From positions 3,100,001 to 3,164,000 of the forward strand of contig NZ_CP178861.1 in the NCBI RefSeq assembly GCF_047344985.1: a DNA stretch of 64,000 nt, given 5' to 3'. The stretch comes from Bdellovibrio sp047344985 (GTDB taxonomy: Bacteria > Bdellovibrionota > Bdellovibrionia > Bdellovibrionales > Bdellovibrionaceae). The notes under the pieces are model-generated. The model was not told the origin of the DNA and did no database searches. It was given only the letters and a program-made list of their open reading frames with translations. Positions 54,111 through 62,744 of the stretch are shown in pieces. How positions within the stretch are numbered: position 1 is the first letter of the stretch; each line of letters starts with the position of its first letter. The position numbers and the translations under genes are program-made.

Positions 54111-54422
54111 ATGGTAAAGCTATTTCGTTCCGTCTTTAAATCCGACAAAGATAAATATAAAGCCACCAACTTACCCGCCGCCCTAGAATTTGGGAATGGT
54201 GTGATCTTTGGACACATTTATAAAATATCGGAAAAAGGTTTTGTGATGTTCACGCAGTTTTCTGTTGCAGATCTTCCTGCAAAGATTGCTGTGCTGATAA
54301 AAATTCACGATCAGTATCTTCCCGCCACCGTTTTAAAAGTCAGCAAAAGTGCCATCGTCTGTGAGTTTATTGAAAACCTTCAGCCAGAAAAGCTGACTTC
54401 TTTACTTTCTAAAAAAGTTTAA
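54111..54422 (+). CDS. Small PilZ-like beta-rich protein, unknown
   Basis: This 103-residue cytoplasmic protein has a beta-rich pattern (AALEFGNGVIFGHIYKISEKG, FVMFTQFSV, AKIAVLIKI, ATVLKVSKSAIVCEF). The layout resembles a PilZ barrel, with ISEKG at the place of the D/NxSxxG motif. The N-terminal RxxxR of c-di-GMP-binding PilZ is not present, so it may not bind the nucleotide. The start at 54111 is the first ATG in frame; a TTG at 54081 is possible. It overlaps the convergent recQ 3' end by 4 nt. An overlapping 20-codon frame starts at 54076. Confidence 0.5.
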   Translation: MVKLFRSVFKSDKDKYKATNLPAALEFGNGVIFGHIYKISEKGFVMFTQFSVADLPAKIAVLIKIHDQYLPATVLKVSKSAIVCEFIENLQPEKLTSLLSKKV

Positions 54423-55975
54423 GTCAGCTCGGCCAAAACATCCCAGCCAAACTTTTCAAGCTTCGCTTCGCCAATACCGTAAACGGAGCGCATTTCATCA
54501 AGGCTGCGTGGATTTTTAATCGCAAGATGTTTTAAGGTCTGATCACTGAAAACAACAAAGGCCGGAGCATCCAGCTCTTTCGCTTTTTCTTTACGCCATT
54601 TCTTAAGCTTCTCAAAACGCACTTCTTGAAGGTCATCAAGCTCAAGATCTGAAGCTTTGGACTTTTTCGTTTTCTTTAAAGTGGATTTGATCACTTCCAA
54701 AGTTTGATCCAACTTCACAAATGGTGTGATTGGTTTCAAAATACGGCGTGACGATTTCGGATCACAGGAATCGCAGTGCCCGCAACGTTCAATACGTTGA
54801 GAGTCTTTGTAATAAGTAAGAATCTCTGCATGACGGCACTCACCACCTTCAGCGTAGTTCACTAAGGCATCCAGATTGCGCCAACGAGCACTTTTGATTT
54901 CTTCCGGCGCTTCCGAGTTATGAATGAAATAGGACTGCAAACCTTTGTCTTTTTTAGAATACAAAGTCAGACATGTGGATTCCTCACCGTCACGACCACC
55001 GCGTCCCATTTCTTGATAAAGAGCATCGATGTTGGCAGGAATCTGGTAATGTACCACCAAACGAACATCCGGTTGGTCAATGCCCATTCCGAAAGCGTTG
55101 GTCGCAACAAGAATTCTTAAATCACCACGAGCATAAGCATCTTGAGTTTGCGCGCGGGTTTCAGCAGAAAGTCCTGCGTGATAAAAACCCACTTGCGCAA
55201 ATTTCTTTTCCAGCAAAACGGCTGTCGATTCTGTGATCTTACGAGTTCCGCAGTAAACGATAATTCGTCCCGCAGGTGTGTTCTTAATACTTTGCAAAAG
55301 AAAATCCACTTTCGCGTCTTCGTTTTCACAAAGCTCCACTTGATAGTACAAATTCGAACGATAAAACCCGTGGACCATGCGCTCGGGCTTTTGCAGATTT
55401 AATTGCTTAGAAATATCGTCCAGCACTGTCGGCGTGGCTGACGCAGTCAAAGCCAGCACGGGAACATGTGGGCACAGTTTTTTAAGAATGCTTAACTGCG
55501 CATACTCTTCACGGAAGTCATGACCCCATTGCGAAACACAGTGCGCTTCATCAACGGCGAACAAACCAATTTGTCGCTGTTGAATCCATTTTTGAAAGCC
55601 TTCTTTTTGAGCCCGCTCTGGTGACAAATACAAAACAAAGGCGCCGCCTTTATTGAGCTCTGCAAAGACTTCCCTTTTTTCATCATCGGACTGACCCGAA
55701 TGCAAACAGCCCGCCGGAATACCATGTCTTTGTAAAGCCATCACTTGATCTTTCATCAAAGCGATCAAGGGCGAAATAACAATAACCAGTTTTTGCAAAT
55801 GAACTGCAGGATATTGATAGCACAAAGACTTCCCGCCTCCTGTAGGCAAAACGGCAAGAACGTCTTTCTTTGCAAGAACAGCGTCGATGATTTCTTTTTG
55901 ACCGCGACGGAACTGCGACAAATTGAAATACTTTTTTAGAATATCCGTATCGGGAACCACAACGTCTGCTTGCAT
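54419..55975 (-). CDS. recQ: ATP-dependent DNA helicase RecQ
   Basis: This 518-residue superfamily II 3'-5' helicase acts in recombination and fork repair. It has motif 0 and I (FNLSQFRRGQKEIIDAVL, AVLPTGGGKSLCYQYPA), DEAH box AVDEAHCVSQWGHDFR, motif VI YQEMGRGGRDGEES, and zinc-binding cysteines in CRHAEILTYY and CGHCDSC. A C-terminal HRDC domain is present (DQTLKHLAIKNPRSLDEM). It is about 90 residues shorter than E. coli RecQ, mainly because the winged-helix region is abbreviated. ATG at 55975 or 55990 are both possible. It interrupts the dcw order between ftsI and murE. Confidence 0.95.
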   Translation of the reverse strand: MQADVVVPDTDILKKYFNLSQFRRGQKEIIDAVLAKKDVLAVLPTGGGKSLCYQYPAVHLQKLVIVISPLIALMKDQVMALQRHGIPAGCLHSGQSDDEKREVFAELNKGGAFVLYLSPERAQKEGFQKWIQQRQIGLFAVDEAHCVSQWGHDFREEYAQLSILKKLCPHVPVLALTASATPTVLDDISKQLNLQKPERMVHGFYRSNLYYQVELCENEDAKVDFLLQSIKNTPAGRIIVYCGTRKITESTAVLLEKKFAQVGFYHAGLSAETRAQTQDAYARGDLRILVATNAFGMGIDQPDVRLVVHYQIPANIDALYQEMGRGGRDGEESTCLTLYSKKDKGLQSYFIHNSEAPEEIKSARWRNLDALVNYAEGGECRHAEILTYYKDSQRIERCGHCDSCDPKSSRRILKPITPFVKLDQTLEVIKSTLKKTKKSKASDLELDDLQEVRFEKLKKWRKEKAKELDAPAFVVFSDQTLKHLAIKNPRSLDEMRSVYGIGEAKLEKFGWDVLAELT

Positions 55976-56151
55976 ACCAGCCACTTTCATTCAAGGTTGC
56001 AAAGAGAGCAATAAGAATCCCGGCGAGGATCATCTTATCGCTCCTTGGCAATTTCAATTTAAACTCAGAAGAGGCTCTGCAAGCTTGTGACCAGAGATAA
56101 AAACCCTGCGAACCCCTTGACTTCTTATCATGGGATCCGAATTGCGAATTT

Positions 56152-58131
56152 TTATTTTAAAATGACGGTGACTTCTTTGCTCTCAGGAAGTGGAGAGCCG
56201 ACATTCGGAGAGACTTCATTGACTGTGCCCTGACCGACGAATTTCACTTTGATGTCTTGACCGTTGATACGACGAAGAACTTCACGTGTTGTCATATTCA
56301 TAAAGTTAGGAACCGTTTCCCCTGTGGCAACCTCTGTGACCTTATCAAGCTCTGCCGCCGTTAAGACTTCCTTCGGTTGAACTTTTGGAGAAGGCTTTGT
56401 TTCCGCTGCGATCTTACGAACTTTCGGATTCACGGTTGATTCCTCTGCCATCGGAAGAGGCGCGATACCTTCTTTGCGAACGGCGTAAGAAGCCATGCGC
56501 GAGAATAGAGGCGCCGCCACCGTCGCACCATAATAAGCTTTTCTTGGAGAATCCACTGCGATGTAAATTACAAACTTTGGATCGTTCGCTGGAATAAAGC
56601 CACCGAAGCTAGAAACGTAGGCACCTTTAAGATAACCACGTCCATTCGGATTTACTTTTTGCGCCGTACCTGTTTTACCACCGACCATGAAACCATCAAC
56701 ACGCGCATTTCCACCGGTTCCGCCTTTTGTTGTCACACCCACAAGCATTGCACGCATTTGCGCTGCCTGCTCCGGAGTCAACACACGACGAATCGGCTTC
56801 ACAGGAGTTTCAGTTAAAATTCCTGTCTCTGCATCACGGACAGATTGAACGATGTAAGGCGTATTTAAAACGCCCCCGTTCGCAATCGCTGCAAAAGCAT
56901 TGGCCATTTGCAAAGGCGTGACAGAGATACCGTGACCAAAAGAAATATTACTTAACAAGTGCTGACGCCAAGGAAGCGCCTGCACCATGCCGCGCGCTTC
57001 ACCCGGAAGATCTGCACCCAGTCTTTGACCAAAACCAAAATCCAAAAGACCTTGACGAAGACGATCCGCTCCCATTTTGAAAGCGATCTTCGTTGTTCCG
57101 ACGTTCGAAGACACCGCGAGGATTTCTGAAACTGTCAGGTCTTCAAATTTTTCTTTGGTCTCAGCTTCTCTGATAATACGGTCGCCGACTTTGAAGCTTC
57201 CTTTTTCACAATAAAACTTTGTATTGGGTTGCACCAAAGAATCGCGAAGTGCTGAGGCAATCACAAAAGTTTTCATTGTCGAACCTGGCTCAAAAGCATC
57301 CGTCACGATTTTATTGCGACGATGTTCCGCCTGTGCTTTGCCTGCTTTATTCACATCAAACGTCGGAGCTGAAGCCAGCGCCAAAATCGCCGATGTTTTC
57401 GCATCCAAAATAACACCGACCGCATGATCGGCTTCAAAAGTGGAAACCGCGTTGGCAAGTTCACTTTCAAGACGGTACTGAAGCTCTGAATCCACTGTCA
57501 GGCGAAGTTCATTCCCCTCTGGATTTTCAATAAACATAAGACCATCGTTGATAAGAGGTCTTCCGCGCGCATCACGTTTTACAGAAACTTTCTTTTGATT
57601 GCCTGCAAGAATTTGATTGTAACCAAGCTCCAAGCCTTCAAGCCCTTGACCTTCACTGCCTAAGAATCCCAAAGTTTGCGCGAGCAAAGTTTCGTTCGGA
57701 TAAACACGGCGCCACTCTTCAACAAAAGAAAGACCGCGCATCTCCCATGATTTGATTTCATCGGCTTTATCTTGTTCCAGCATTCTTTGAATCCACACAA
57801 AACGACGGCTGCCGTCTTTGATTTTTGCGTAAACGGATTCATAAGATTGATTTAAAACTTTTGATAATTTTTTTGCCGCGAGTTTTCTATTTTCTAAAAT
57901 TTTTGGATCGGCATACAAAGAGTACGCGGTTGTCGACATCGCGAGATCACGACCATTGCTGTCAACAATCGCTCCCCGGCGGGCTTGCAATGTCACTTTG
58001 GTTTGAAACTGACGATTCTGCAAAGAGTTCAAACGATCATTCGGCAAGAACTGCAAATAACCCGCACGCAAGATCAGCATTGACCACAGAGTTAAGATAC
58101 CTACAAAAATAACAACAATACGTGATTTCAA
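56152..58131 (-). CDS. ftsI: Division transpeptidase FtsI (PBP3/PBP2x-like) with C-terminal PASTA domain
   Basis: This 659-residue class B penicillin-binding protein has a short cytoplasmic tail and TM (IVVIFVGILTLWSMLILRAG). A pedestal domain precedes the transpeptidase domain with catalytic FEPGSTMKTF (Ser284), VSSNVGT and GGKTGTAQKV. The last ~65 residues (ETVPNFMNMTTREVLRRI to KEVTVILK) form a PASTA domain. PASTA on FtsI is common in Gram-positives (PBP2x, SpoVD) and some myxobacterial relatives but absent from E. coli FtsI. It cross-links septal peptidoglycan with FtsW. It directly follows ftsL with no gap. Confidence 0.95.
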   Translation of the reverse strand: MKSRIVVIFVGILTLWSMLILRAGYLQFLPNDRLNSLQNRQFQTKVTLQARRGAIVDSNGRDLAMSTTAYSLYADPKILENRKLAAKKLSKVLNQSYESVYAKIKDGSRRFVWIQRMLEQDKADEIKSWEMRGLSFVEEWRRVYPNETLLAQTLGFLGSEGQGLEGLELGYNQILAGNQKKVSVKRDARGRPLINDGLMFIENPEGNELRLTVDSELQYRLESELANAVSTFEADHAVGVILDAKTSAILALASAPTFDVNKAGKAQAEHRRNKIVTDAFEPGSTMKTFVIASALRDSLVQPNTKFYCEKGSFKVGDRIIREAETKEKFEDLTVSEILAVSSNVGTTKIAFKMGADRLRQGLLDFGFGQRLGADLPGEARGMVQALPWRQHLLSNISFGHGISVTPLQMANAFAAIANGGVLNTPYIVQSVRDAETGILTETPVKPIRRVLTPEQAAQMRAMLVGVTTKGGTGGNARVDGFMVGGKTGTAQKVNPNGRGYLKGAYVSSFGGFIPANDPKFVIYIAVDSPRKAYYGATVAAPLFSRMASYAVRKEGIAPLPMAEESTVNPKVRKIAAETKPSPKVQPKEVLTAAELDKVTEVATGETVPNFMNMTTREVLRRINGQDIKVKFVGQGTVNEVSPNVGSPLPESKEVTVILK

Positions 58132-58467
58132 TTACAGATCCTTTTTCGCGATACCTTTGTTCACAACTTTATCCACTTCTTCTGAAAGGGCTCCGCTCAG
58201 ATGAATGATCTGATTGGCCTGAACCTTTTTAAGAGTGAATTTTTGTTGAGCGACGCTGTCGAGCAACTGCGGACGCGTGATCTTTGCCAGAGCGATTTCT
58301 TTCACGCGTTTTTCTTCCCACACTTTTTTATGTTCGCGAGTGAGCTTAAGAACGCTGTAACCCATGCGGCGTTCTTCCATCTGCAAGAAGACGATGGAAA
58401 ACAAAGTTGCGATGATAAGTAGAATACTGAAAAAAGGCTTTAACTGCCTAAAGTTTTCCGAGCTCAT
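58132..58467 (-). CDS. ftsL: Cell division protein FtsL
   Basis: This 111-residue bitopic protein has a cytoplasmic N-terminus, one helix (PFFSILLIIATLFSIVFLQ) and a periplasmic coiled coil rich in Lys/Glu (LKLTREHKKVWEEKRVKEI). Size, topology and location between rsmH and ftsI identify FtsL, which is too divergent for motif recognition. The ATG at 58467 with GGAG at 8-nt spacing is preferred over a GTG at 58476. It overlaps the rsmH 3' end by 20 nt, indicating coupled translation. Confidence 0.9.
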   Translation of the reverse strand: MSSENFRQLKPFFSILLIIATLFSIVFLQMEERRMGYSVLKLTREHKKVWEEKRVKEIALAKITRPQLLDSVAQQKFTLKKVQANQIIHLSGALSEEVDKVVNKGIAKKDL

Positions 58468-59434
58468 CCTGAGCACTCCTCTCGAAGATTCTTAGCTTCG
58501 CTGAACGCGAGCGAGAATTTCTGTCACACTCTTCCTGAGTGGGAACAATTACTTTTTTATTCACAGCTCTTCCAAGATTCTCCGAACCTTTGAAGATGTT
58601 TTTCACGATACGGTCTTCCAGCGAATGAAACGAGATCACAGCCAAACGACCGCCGGGATTCAAAGCGTTGATCATCGCAGGGATCGCCTGCTCAACCACT
58701 TCCAGCTCTGAGTTCACCGCCAATCGCAAAGCCATAAAATATTTCGTCGCGGGATGAAAGCCTTTGATTTGCCATCCGTCCACGCGCTCAATAAGACCCG
58801 CAAGTTGTTTCGTTGATTGAAATGCTTTTTCTTTACGATCATGAACGATCGCGCGCACGACACGAGCCGGGCGATGGACTTCGCCGTACTCTTTGAAGAT
58901 TCGAATGAGTTCTTCCTCAGAAGCCGTATTAATTAGCATCTCAGCCGTCAATCCTTGTTGCTGATTCATTCGCATATCTAAGGGGCCATCGTGATAAAAA
59001 CTAAAGCCTCGGTCCGCCTGGTCCAACTGCGGCGAACTCACACCTAGATCTAAGAGCATCATATCAAAGTTTTTTAGATTATGTTCTGAAAACTGCGAGA
59101 AATTTCCATGTATTACGTTTAACTGGCCCTTCTCGACATCAGTCTGGAATTTTGTTTTTGCGTGATCGATGGCAGCTAGATCTTGGTCCATGACCGTGGC
59201 CTTCATCTGGGGGATCACATATCTCATCGCGGAGTAGTGACCACCACGCCCAAAAGTTCCATCAAAGTAGGTTGCATTTTCCTTTTGTCGATAGGGATAA
59301 AACGCGGCGAGCACTTCTTGAAGCAAAACAGGATAATGTTCAGGCGAAAACTCGAAAGGAAGCTCGACCTTGGGCGGGATAAAATCTTCGACAATTTCAA
59401 TTCTCTCACCTGATTTCGGTTTGTACTTCTTCAT
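58448..59434 (-). CDS. rsmH: 16S rRNA (cytosine(1402)-N4)-methyltransferase
   Basis: This 328-residue SAM-dependent methyltransferase is classically the first enzyme gene of dcw clusters (mraW). Motifs HYPVLLQEVLAAF, the SAM loop YFDGTFGRGGHYSAM, DLGVSSPQLDQADRGFSF and LDMRMNQQQGLTAEM are diagnostic, as are AVISFHSLEDRIVKN and the C-terminal RSRSAKLRIFER. The start at 59434 has GAGGA upstream; the frame continues to 59557 but into the divergent zinc-ribbon gene. No mraZ is found upstream, which is a departure from the common order. Confidence 0.97.
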   Translation of the reverse strand: MKKYKPKSGERIEIVEDFIPPKVELPFEFSPEHYPVLLQEVLAAFYPYRQKENATYFDGTFGRGGHYSAMRYVIPQMKATVMDQDLAAIDHAKTKFQTDVEKGQLNVIHGNFSQFSEHNLKNFDMMLLDLGVSSPQLDQADRGFSFYHDGPLDMRMNQQQGLTAEMLINTASEEELIRIFKEYGEVHRPARVVRAIVHDRKEKAFQSTKQLAGLIERVDGWQIKGFHPATKYFMALRLAVNSELEVVEQAIPAMINALNPGGRLAVISFHSLEDRIVKNIFKGSENLGRAVNKKVIVPTQEECDRNSRSRSAKLRIFERSAQDELGKL

Positions 59435-59546
59435 TTCTATCCTCACCCGCGGATTCACAGTATGAATTATTCTATTGAGCGTCAAGTCGCTTTGCCTTAA
59501 CCTATTTCTAAGGCTTTTTCGAATATTTAAAAGGATTTGAATTTCG

Positions 59547-60590
59547 ATGTTAATCAACTGTCCACGTTGTGGGTTTCAACAACCTAAAGACAAATACTGC
59601 GCGCAGTGTGGCGTTGACATGGAAAACTTCAAACCTGCCACTCCACCTGCTTGGAAACGAATCGTCGGCAACCCGCTAGTTCAGCTTTCTGTTTTAGTTA
59701 TTGTCGCTGGCGGCGTCGGAATCACCCTTTATCAAAAAGGCCAACAAAATCTTGAGCGTCGCGTAAGCTACCTTAAATCCACGGTGCAAATTAATTCGAC
59801 CAATAACCCAGCCCTGGCAGATATTGCGGAATCCGCTCCTGCAGAAGAAACGCCGACGGCGGATCAAGCTTCACAAACACCCGAGTCTCCTCAAGACGGA
59901 GCCGACGGTGTTGTAACGGCTTACAAAGTAGCGGCTCCAAATGCGGCACCCACAGCGGGACCGTCCCCGACATCAGCGGCACTTGACGATAAAAACAAAG
60001 ACACAAGATCTTTGGCAAAAACCGGAAGCCCGCATTTGGTGGTTTATTATGCGGAAGTTTCGCGTGGAAGTTTGAACGGTCTTTATGCTGCCAGCCGCAG
60101 CACGGGTCAGTTCATGAATTTTAACGATTACTCAGCGGGCATTGTTCCGAGCATTCGCCGTTCCTTATCAGCAGCGCAAACAAAAATTCTTCATAAAGAA
60201 GACCGTCCTTTGGATAATTCAAAAACACTGCAATGGTCTTACGGTTTGAAAGATCGCAGAGACCCTTCGGTGGAAATTGGCCTGACGACTTTCTTTGAAC
60301 TTAGCGAGATGGACAATAACAACTTGCGCGGCAATTTAGAAATCCAAAGAACCTGGAAAGAGCCTTCGGCTTCAGGAACTTTAGAGATTCAAAGAAAATC
60401 CTTCCCCGCGATTTTTGAAATCGGCGGAGACACGGGATTTTTCATGGCCGGCGTTTTGCCTCCGCAATCAAATTTGGAAAATGAAGACGAACTCACCGCT
60501 ATTGATGTTTTTAAGATCTTACGCTCTCCTCAATTCAGATCTGGAGACAGCGAGCTTGTGATCTTTGTCGAATTCGAAAAAGGCAACTAA
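59547..60590 (+). CDS. Zinc-ribbon single-span membrane protein, unknown
   Basis: This 347-residue protein begins with a zinc ribbon (CPRCGFQQPKDKYCAQCG). A Pro-rich linker and one transmembrane helix (LVQLSVLVIVAGGVGITLY) lie at about residues 47-66. A low-complexity Ala/Pro/Thr segment spans ~85-155, and a ~190-residue C-terminal domain without a recognised family follows. Topology suggests the zinc ribbon is cytoplasmic and the rest periplasmic. It is the first gene of a probable unit with the two phosphoribosyltransferases (21-nt gap) and is divergent from rsmH. Confidence 0.7.
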   Translation: MLINCPRCGFQQPKDKYCAQCGVDMENFKPATPPAWKRIVGNPLVQLSVLVIVAGGVGITLYQKGQQNLERRVSYLKSTVQINSTNNPALADIAESAPAEETPTADQASQTPESPQDGADGVVTAYKVAAPNAAPTAGPSPTSAALDDKNKDTRSLAKTGSPHLVVYYAEVSRGSLNGLYAASRSTGQFMNFNDYSAGIVPSIRRSLSAAQTKILHKEDRPLDNSKTLQWSYGLKDRRDPSVEIGLTTFFELSEMDNNNLRGNLEIQRTWKEPSASGTLEIQRKSFPAIFEIGGDTGFFMAGVLPPQSNLENEDELTAIDVFKILRSPQFRSGDSELVIFVEFEKGN

Positions 60591-60611
60591 GACATAACCA
60601 AAGGTATTCCC

Positions 60612-61400
60612 ATGGCATTTCAACAAGAGTTGAGTCACCTCTATGGGCCTCAAGTGCATATCATTGATAATCCGTTTTTAAGCGGGCTTTTAGCGCGCTT
60701 GTGCTCCCCGGGTTGTTATCAACCCGAAATCAATCGCATCGTGGAAGTTCTTTACACGCATTTGATTTCGGTCACCGTGAATAATGAATTTGATATTGAG
60801 CACTTTGAAGAACCCACTCGTATGACCGAGCTTCATCCCGATAAGAAACTTAAAGGCAAGCGCATTGCTTCTCATCAAAAAGCCGTGAGCATTAATCTTG
60901 CGCGTGCCGGGACTTATCCCAGTCATATTTGTTATAACTTTTTACACTTTGCCCTGCCCGCTCAGAACGTTCGCCAAGATCATATTTTTGCGGCCCGCGT
61001 GACGAACAACAAAGACATGGTCACAGGAGCTGAGTTCGGCGGAATGAAAATCGGGGGCGACGTACAAGGGGCTCATGTGATTTTTCCGGACCCTATGGGG
61101 GCCACGGGGAACACGATGGTGACCGCCGTTTCCCACTATAAGACGCATATTCAGGGGCCTGCTAAGAAATTTATCGCCTTAAACCTCATCGTCACCCCCG
61201 AGTATTTGAAGAATGTTCTCACTGTGCACCCTGACGTCGTGATCTATGCCTTAAGACTTGACCGAGGGCTATCGCCTCAGGCAGTTTTAGATGCAACTCC
61301 GGGCCAATATTGGGATCAAGAACGCGGTTTGAACGACAAACACTATATCGTTCCAGGCGGCGGTGGTTTCGGTGAAATCATGAACAACTCTTTTGTGTAG
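60612..61400 (+). CDS. Uracil phosphoribosyltransferase-like protein
   Basis: This 262-residue PRT-fold protein matches UPRT organisation. The PRPP loop is GAHVIFPDPMGATGNTM, the equivalent of the DPMLATGGS signature in Upp. The uracil-binding C-terminal hood is KHYIVPGGGGFGEIMNN, resembling the family's GYIVPGLGDAGDR. It would convert uracil and PRPP to UMP for salvage. The protein is longer than typical Upp (~210) with an N-terminal extension, and the hood loop is altered, so substrate preference is less sure. It is followed after 16 nt by hpt. Confidence 0.78.
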   Translation: MAFQQELSHLYGPQVHIIDNPFLSGLLARLCSPGCYQPEINRIVEVLYTHLISVTVNNEFDIEHFEEPTRMTELHPDKKLKGKRIASHQKAVSINLARAGTYPSHICYNFLHFALPAQNVRQDHIFAARVTNNKDMVTGAEFGGMKIGGDVQGAHVIFPDPMGATGNTMVTAVSHYKTHIQGPAKKFIALNLIVTPEYLKNVLTVHPDVVIYALRLDRGLSPQAVLDATPGQYWDQERGLNDKHYIVPGGGGFGEIMNNSFV

Positions 61401-61416
61401 AGATGGAGACGTTACT

Positions 61417-61947
61417 ATGACAAATCTTTCACTTAAACCCTACATCACTGAAGAAAAAATTCAGCAAAAGGTTAAAGAGTTGGGCGCGACTCTTTCAAAG
61501 AAATTCAAAAACGAAAAAGTCGTTGCGGTGTGCGTACTGAAAGGCTCGTTCATGTTCTACTCTGATTTGATCCGCAACATCGACGCCGACATCACTTGCG
61601 AATTCTTCGGCGTTTCTTCTTACCACGGCGGAACTTCTTCTTCTGGTGAAGTGAAAGTGACTTTGGATTTAGCAAGCCCGGTTGAAGGTTGCCACGTTAT
61701 TCTTGTTGAAGACATCGTAGATACGGGTCTTACAATGAACTACCTAAAAAACTCTATCTTGTCTCGTAAACCTAAAAGCCTCACGACAATCGCTTTGCTT
61801 GAAAAGCCAGACGCTTTGAAAGTGAAATGCGATCTTGATCACGTGGGTTTCAAAATCCAAAACGAATTCGTTGTGGGTTACGGCTTGGATTACCAAGGCT
61901 ACTACAGAAATCTTCCTTACATCGCGCAAGTTCAGAACTTCCAATAG
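61417..61947 (+). CDS. hpt: Hypoxanthine phosphoribosyltransferase
   Basis: This 176-residue purine salvage enzyme converts hypoxanthine (and perhaps guanine) to the nucleotide. It has the PRPP motif VILVEDIVDTGLTMNYL, early VCVLKGSFMFYSDLIR and the flexible loop region SSYHGGTSSSGEVKV. The base-binding end is FVVGYGLDYQGYYRNLPYI. The ATG at 61417 has GGAG at 9 nt; an upstream in-frame ATG at 61393 would overlap the preceding gene. A strong terminator follows. Confidence 0.95.
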   Translation: MTNLSLKPYITEEKIQQKVKELGATLSKKFKNEKVVAVCVLKGSFMFYSDLIRNIDADITCEFFGVSSYHGGTSSSGEVKVTLDLASPVEGCHVILVEDIVDTGLTMNYLKNSILSRKPKSLTTIALLEKPDALKVKCDLDHVGFKIQNEFVVGYGLDYQGYYRNLPYIAQVQNFQ

Positions 61948-61968
61948 TTTGATCGCAAATGAAGATGT

Positions 61969-61998
61969 AAAAAGGGAGCCGATGAAGCTCCCTTTTTT
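61969..61998. terminator. Bidirectional terminator hpt / GDT1 gene
   Basis: AAAAAGGGAGC pairs with GCTCCCTTTTT (core 61971-61979/61987-61995) around a 7-nt loop, with T-rich sequence on the plus side and A-rich on the minus side. Confidence 0.92.
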
Positions 61999-62002
61999 AT
62001 TT

Positions 62003-62554
62003 TTAACGCATCAAAATTCCTACGCCGAAAATCATATAGAGCAAAGAAGATCCGTAGTTGATCCACTTCATGGGAATCTTCTGTGTGAGTCTTTCCCCAA
62101 ACACAACGGCGAGTCCGTCAGAGAATAACATTCCTAAAGTCGTTCCCATCGTCACTAGAGTGAGGTTTTGATATTTTGCCGCCAAGGCCACCGTTGAAAG
62201 CTGCGTTTTATCTCCGATCTCGGCAAAGAAAAATAGAACCGTCGTTGTCCAAAAAGCTCCCCAGCGCATATTGTCTGGATTGGAATCATCCTTATCAGGA
62301 ATTAAGATCCACAAAGCAAAACCAAAGAAGGTGATCGCTAAAGCCCAATCCAAATAGTGTGAAGGTACCTGTGAGGAAATCCACTGCCCGAGCCACGCTG
62401 CGAGCGCATGATTAAGAATGGTCGCAGCTAATATGCCGCCCATCACGTGCCACGGTTTTTTAAACTTCACGGCTAAAACCAAAGCTAAAAGTTGCGTTTT
62501 ATCGCCCATCTCTGTGGCTGCGACTAACAAAAAAGAATTTAAAATTGCTTCCAT
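62003..62554 (-). CDS. GDT1/TMEM165 (UPF0016) family cation exporter, probable manganese exporter
   Basis: This 183-residue membrane protein has six predicted helices and the two family signatures EMGDKTQLLALVLA and EIGDKTQLSTVALA. The E-x-G-D-K-T/S motifs form the transport site. Bacterial members export Mn2+ (MneA/MntX type), eukaryotic members move Ca2+/Mn2+ into the Golgi. A yybP-ykoY-like manganese riboswitch and terminator lie directly upstream, which supports Mn2+ as substrate. The ATG at 62554 follows a GAGGG-type site. Confidence 0.95.
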   Translation of the reverse strand: MEAILNSFLLVAATEMGDKTQLLALVLAVKFKKPWHVMGGILAATILNHALAAWLGQWISSQVPSHYLDWALAITFFGFALWILIPDKDDSNPDNMRWGAFWTTTVLFFFAEIGDKTQLSTVALAAKYQNLTLVTMGTTLGMLFSDGLAVVFGERLTQKIPMKWINYGSSLLYMIFGVGILMR

Positions 62555-62589
62555 TCGGGAGCCCTCACTTTGAAAAAACCGTGGGGCTC

Positions 62590-62645
62590 AAAAAGAAAAC
62601 GAGACCACACGGTGTTTGTTGTTAAAAACACGCGTGTTAGTCTCG
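62590..62645 (-). terminator. Riboswitch expression-platform terminator
   Basis: On the minus strand CGAGAC (62645-62640) pairs with GTCTCG (62605-62600). The inner CACG(C)GTGTTT pairs with AAACACCGTG (one bulge), and TTTTCTTTTT follows. It sits between the aptamer and the exporter ATG. Confidence 0.88.
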
Positions 62646-62649
62646 TCGA

Positions 62650-62742
62650 CAAGGGGGACCTTGCACTTAAACCGGAGTTCATCACTCAGTATGTCGGCTT
62701 AAGTCAATTTGGAGAAATTGCGACTACTCCCTAACTTGCCCT
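62650..62742 (-). ncRNA. yybP-ykoY-type manganese riboswitch aptamer
   Basis: Read on the minus strand the leader contains GGGAGTAG (62731-62724), then GCCGACATACTG, CCGG and GTGCAAGGTCCC in the order of the yybP-ykoY class (GGGGAGUAG, ACAUACUC-type loop, GCAAGACC-type loop). Flanking CAAG and CTTG can close the P1 helix. It precedes an UPF0016 exporter, a known regulon of this class that is switched on by Mn2+. A terminator directly follows. The second loop reads GCAAGGTCC rather than GCAAGACC, a small departure. Confidence 0.8.
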
Positions 62743-62744
62743 GA

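Noticed and set aside
55683..56057. Small frame with hydrophobic start (ILAGILIALFATLNE) across the recQ start
   Set aside because: The tail overlaps the RecQ N-terminal domain in another frame and looks random; the hydrophobic part alone is weak evidence.
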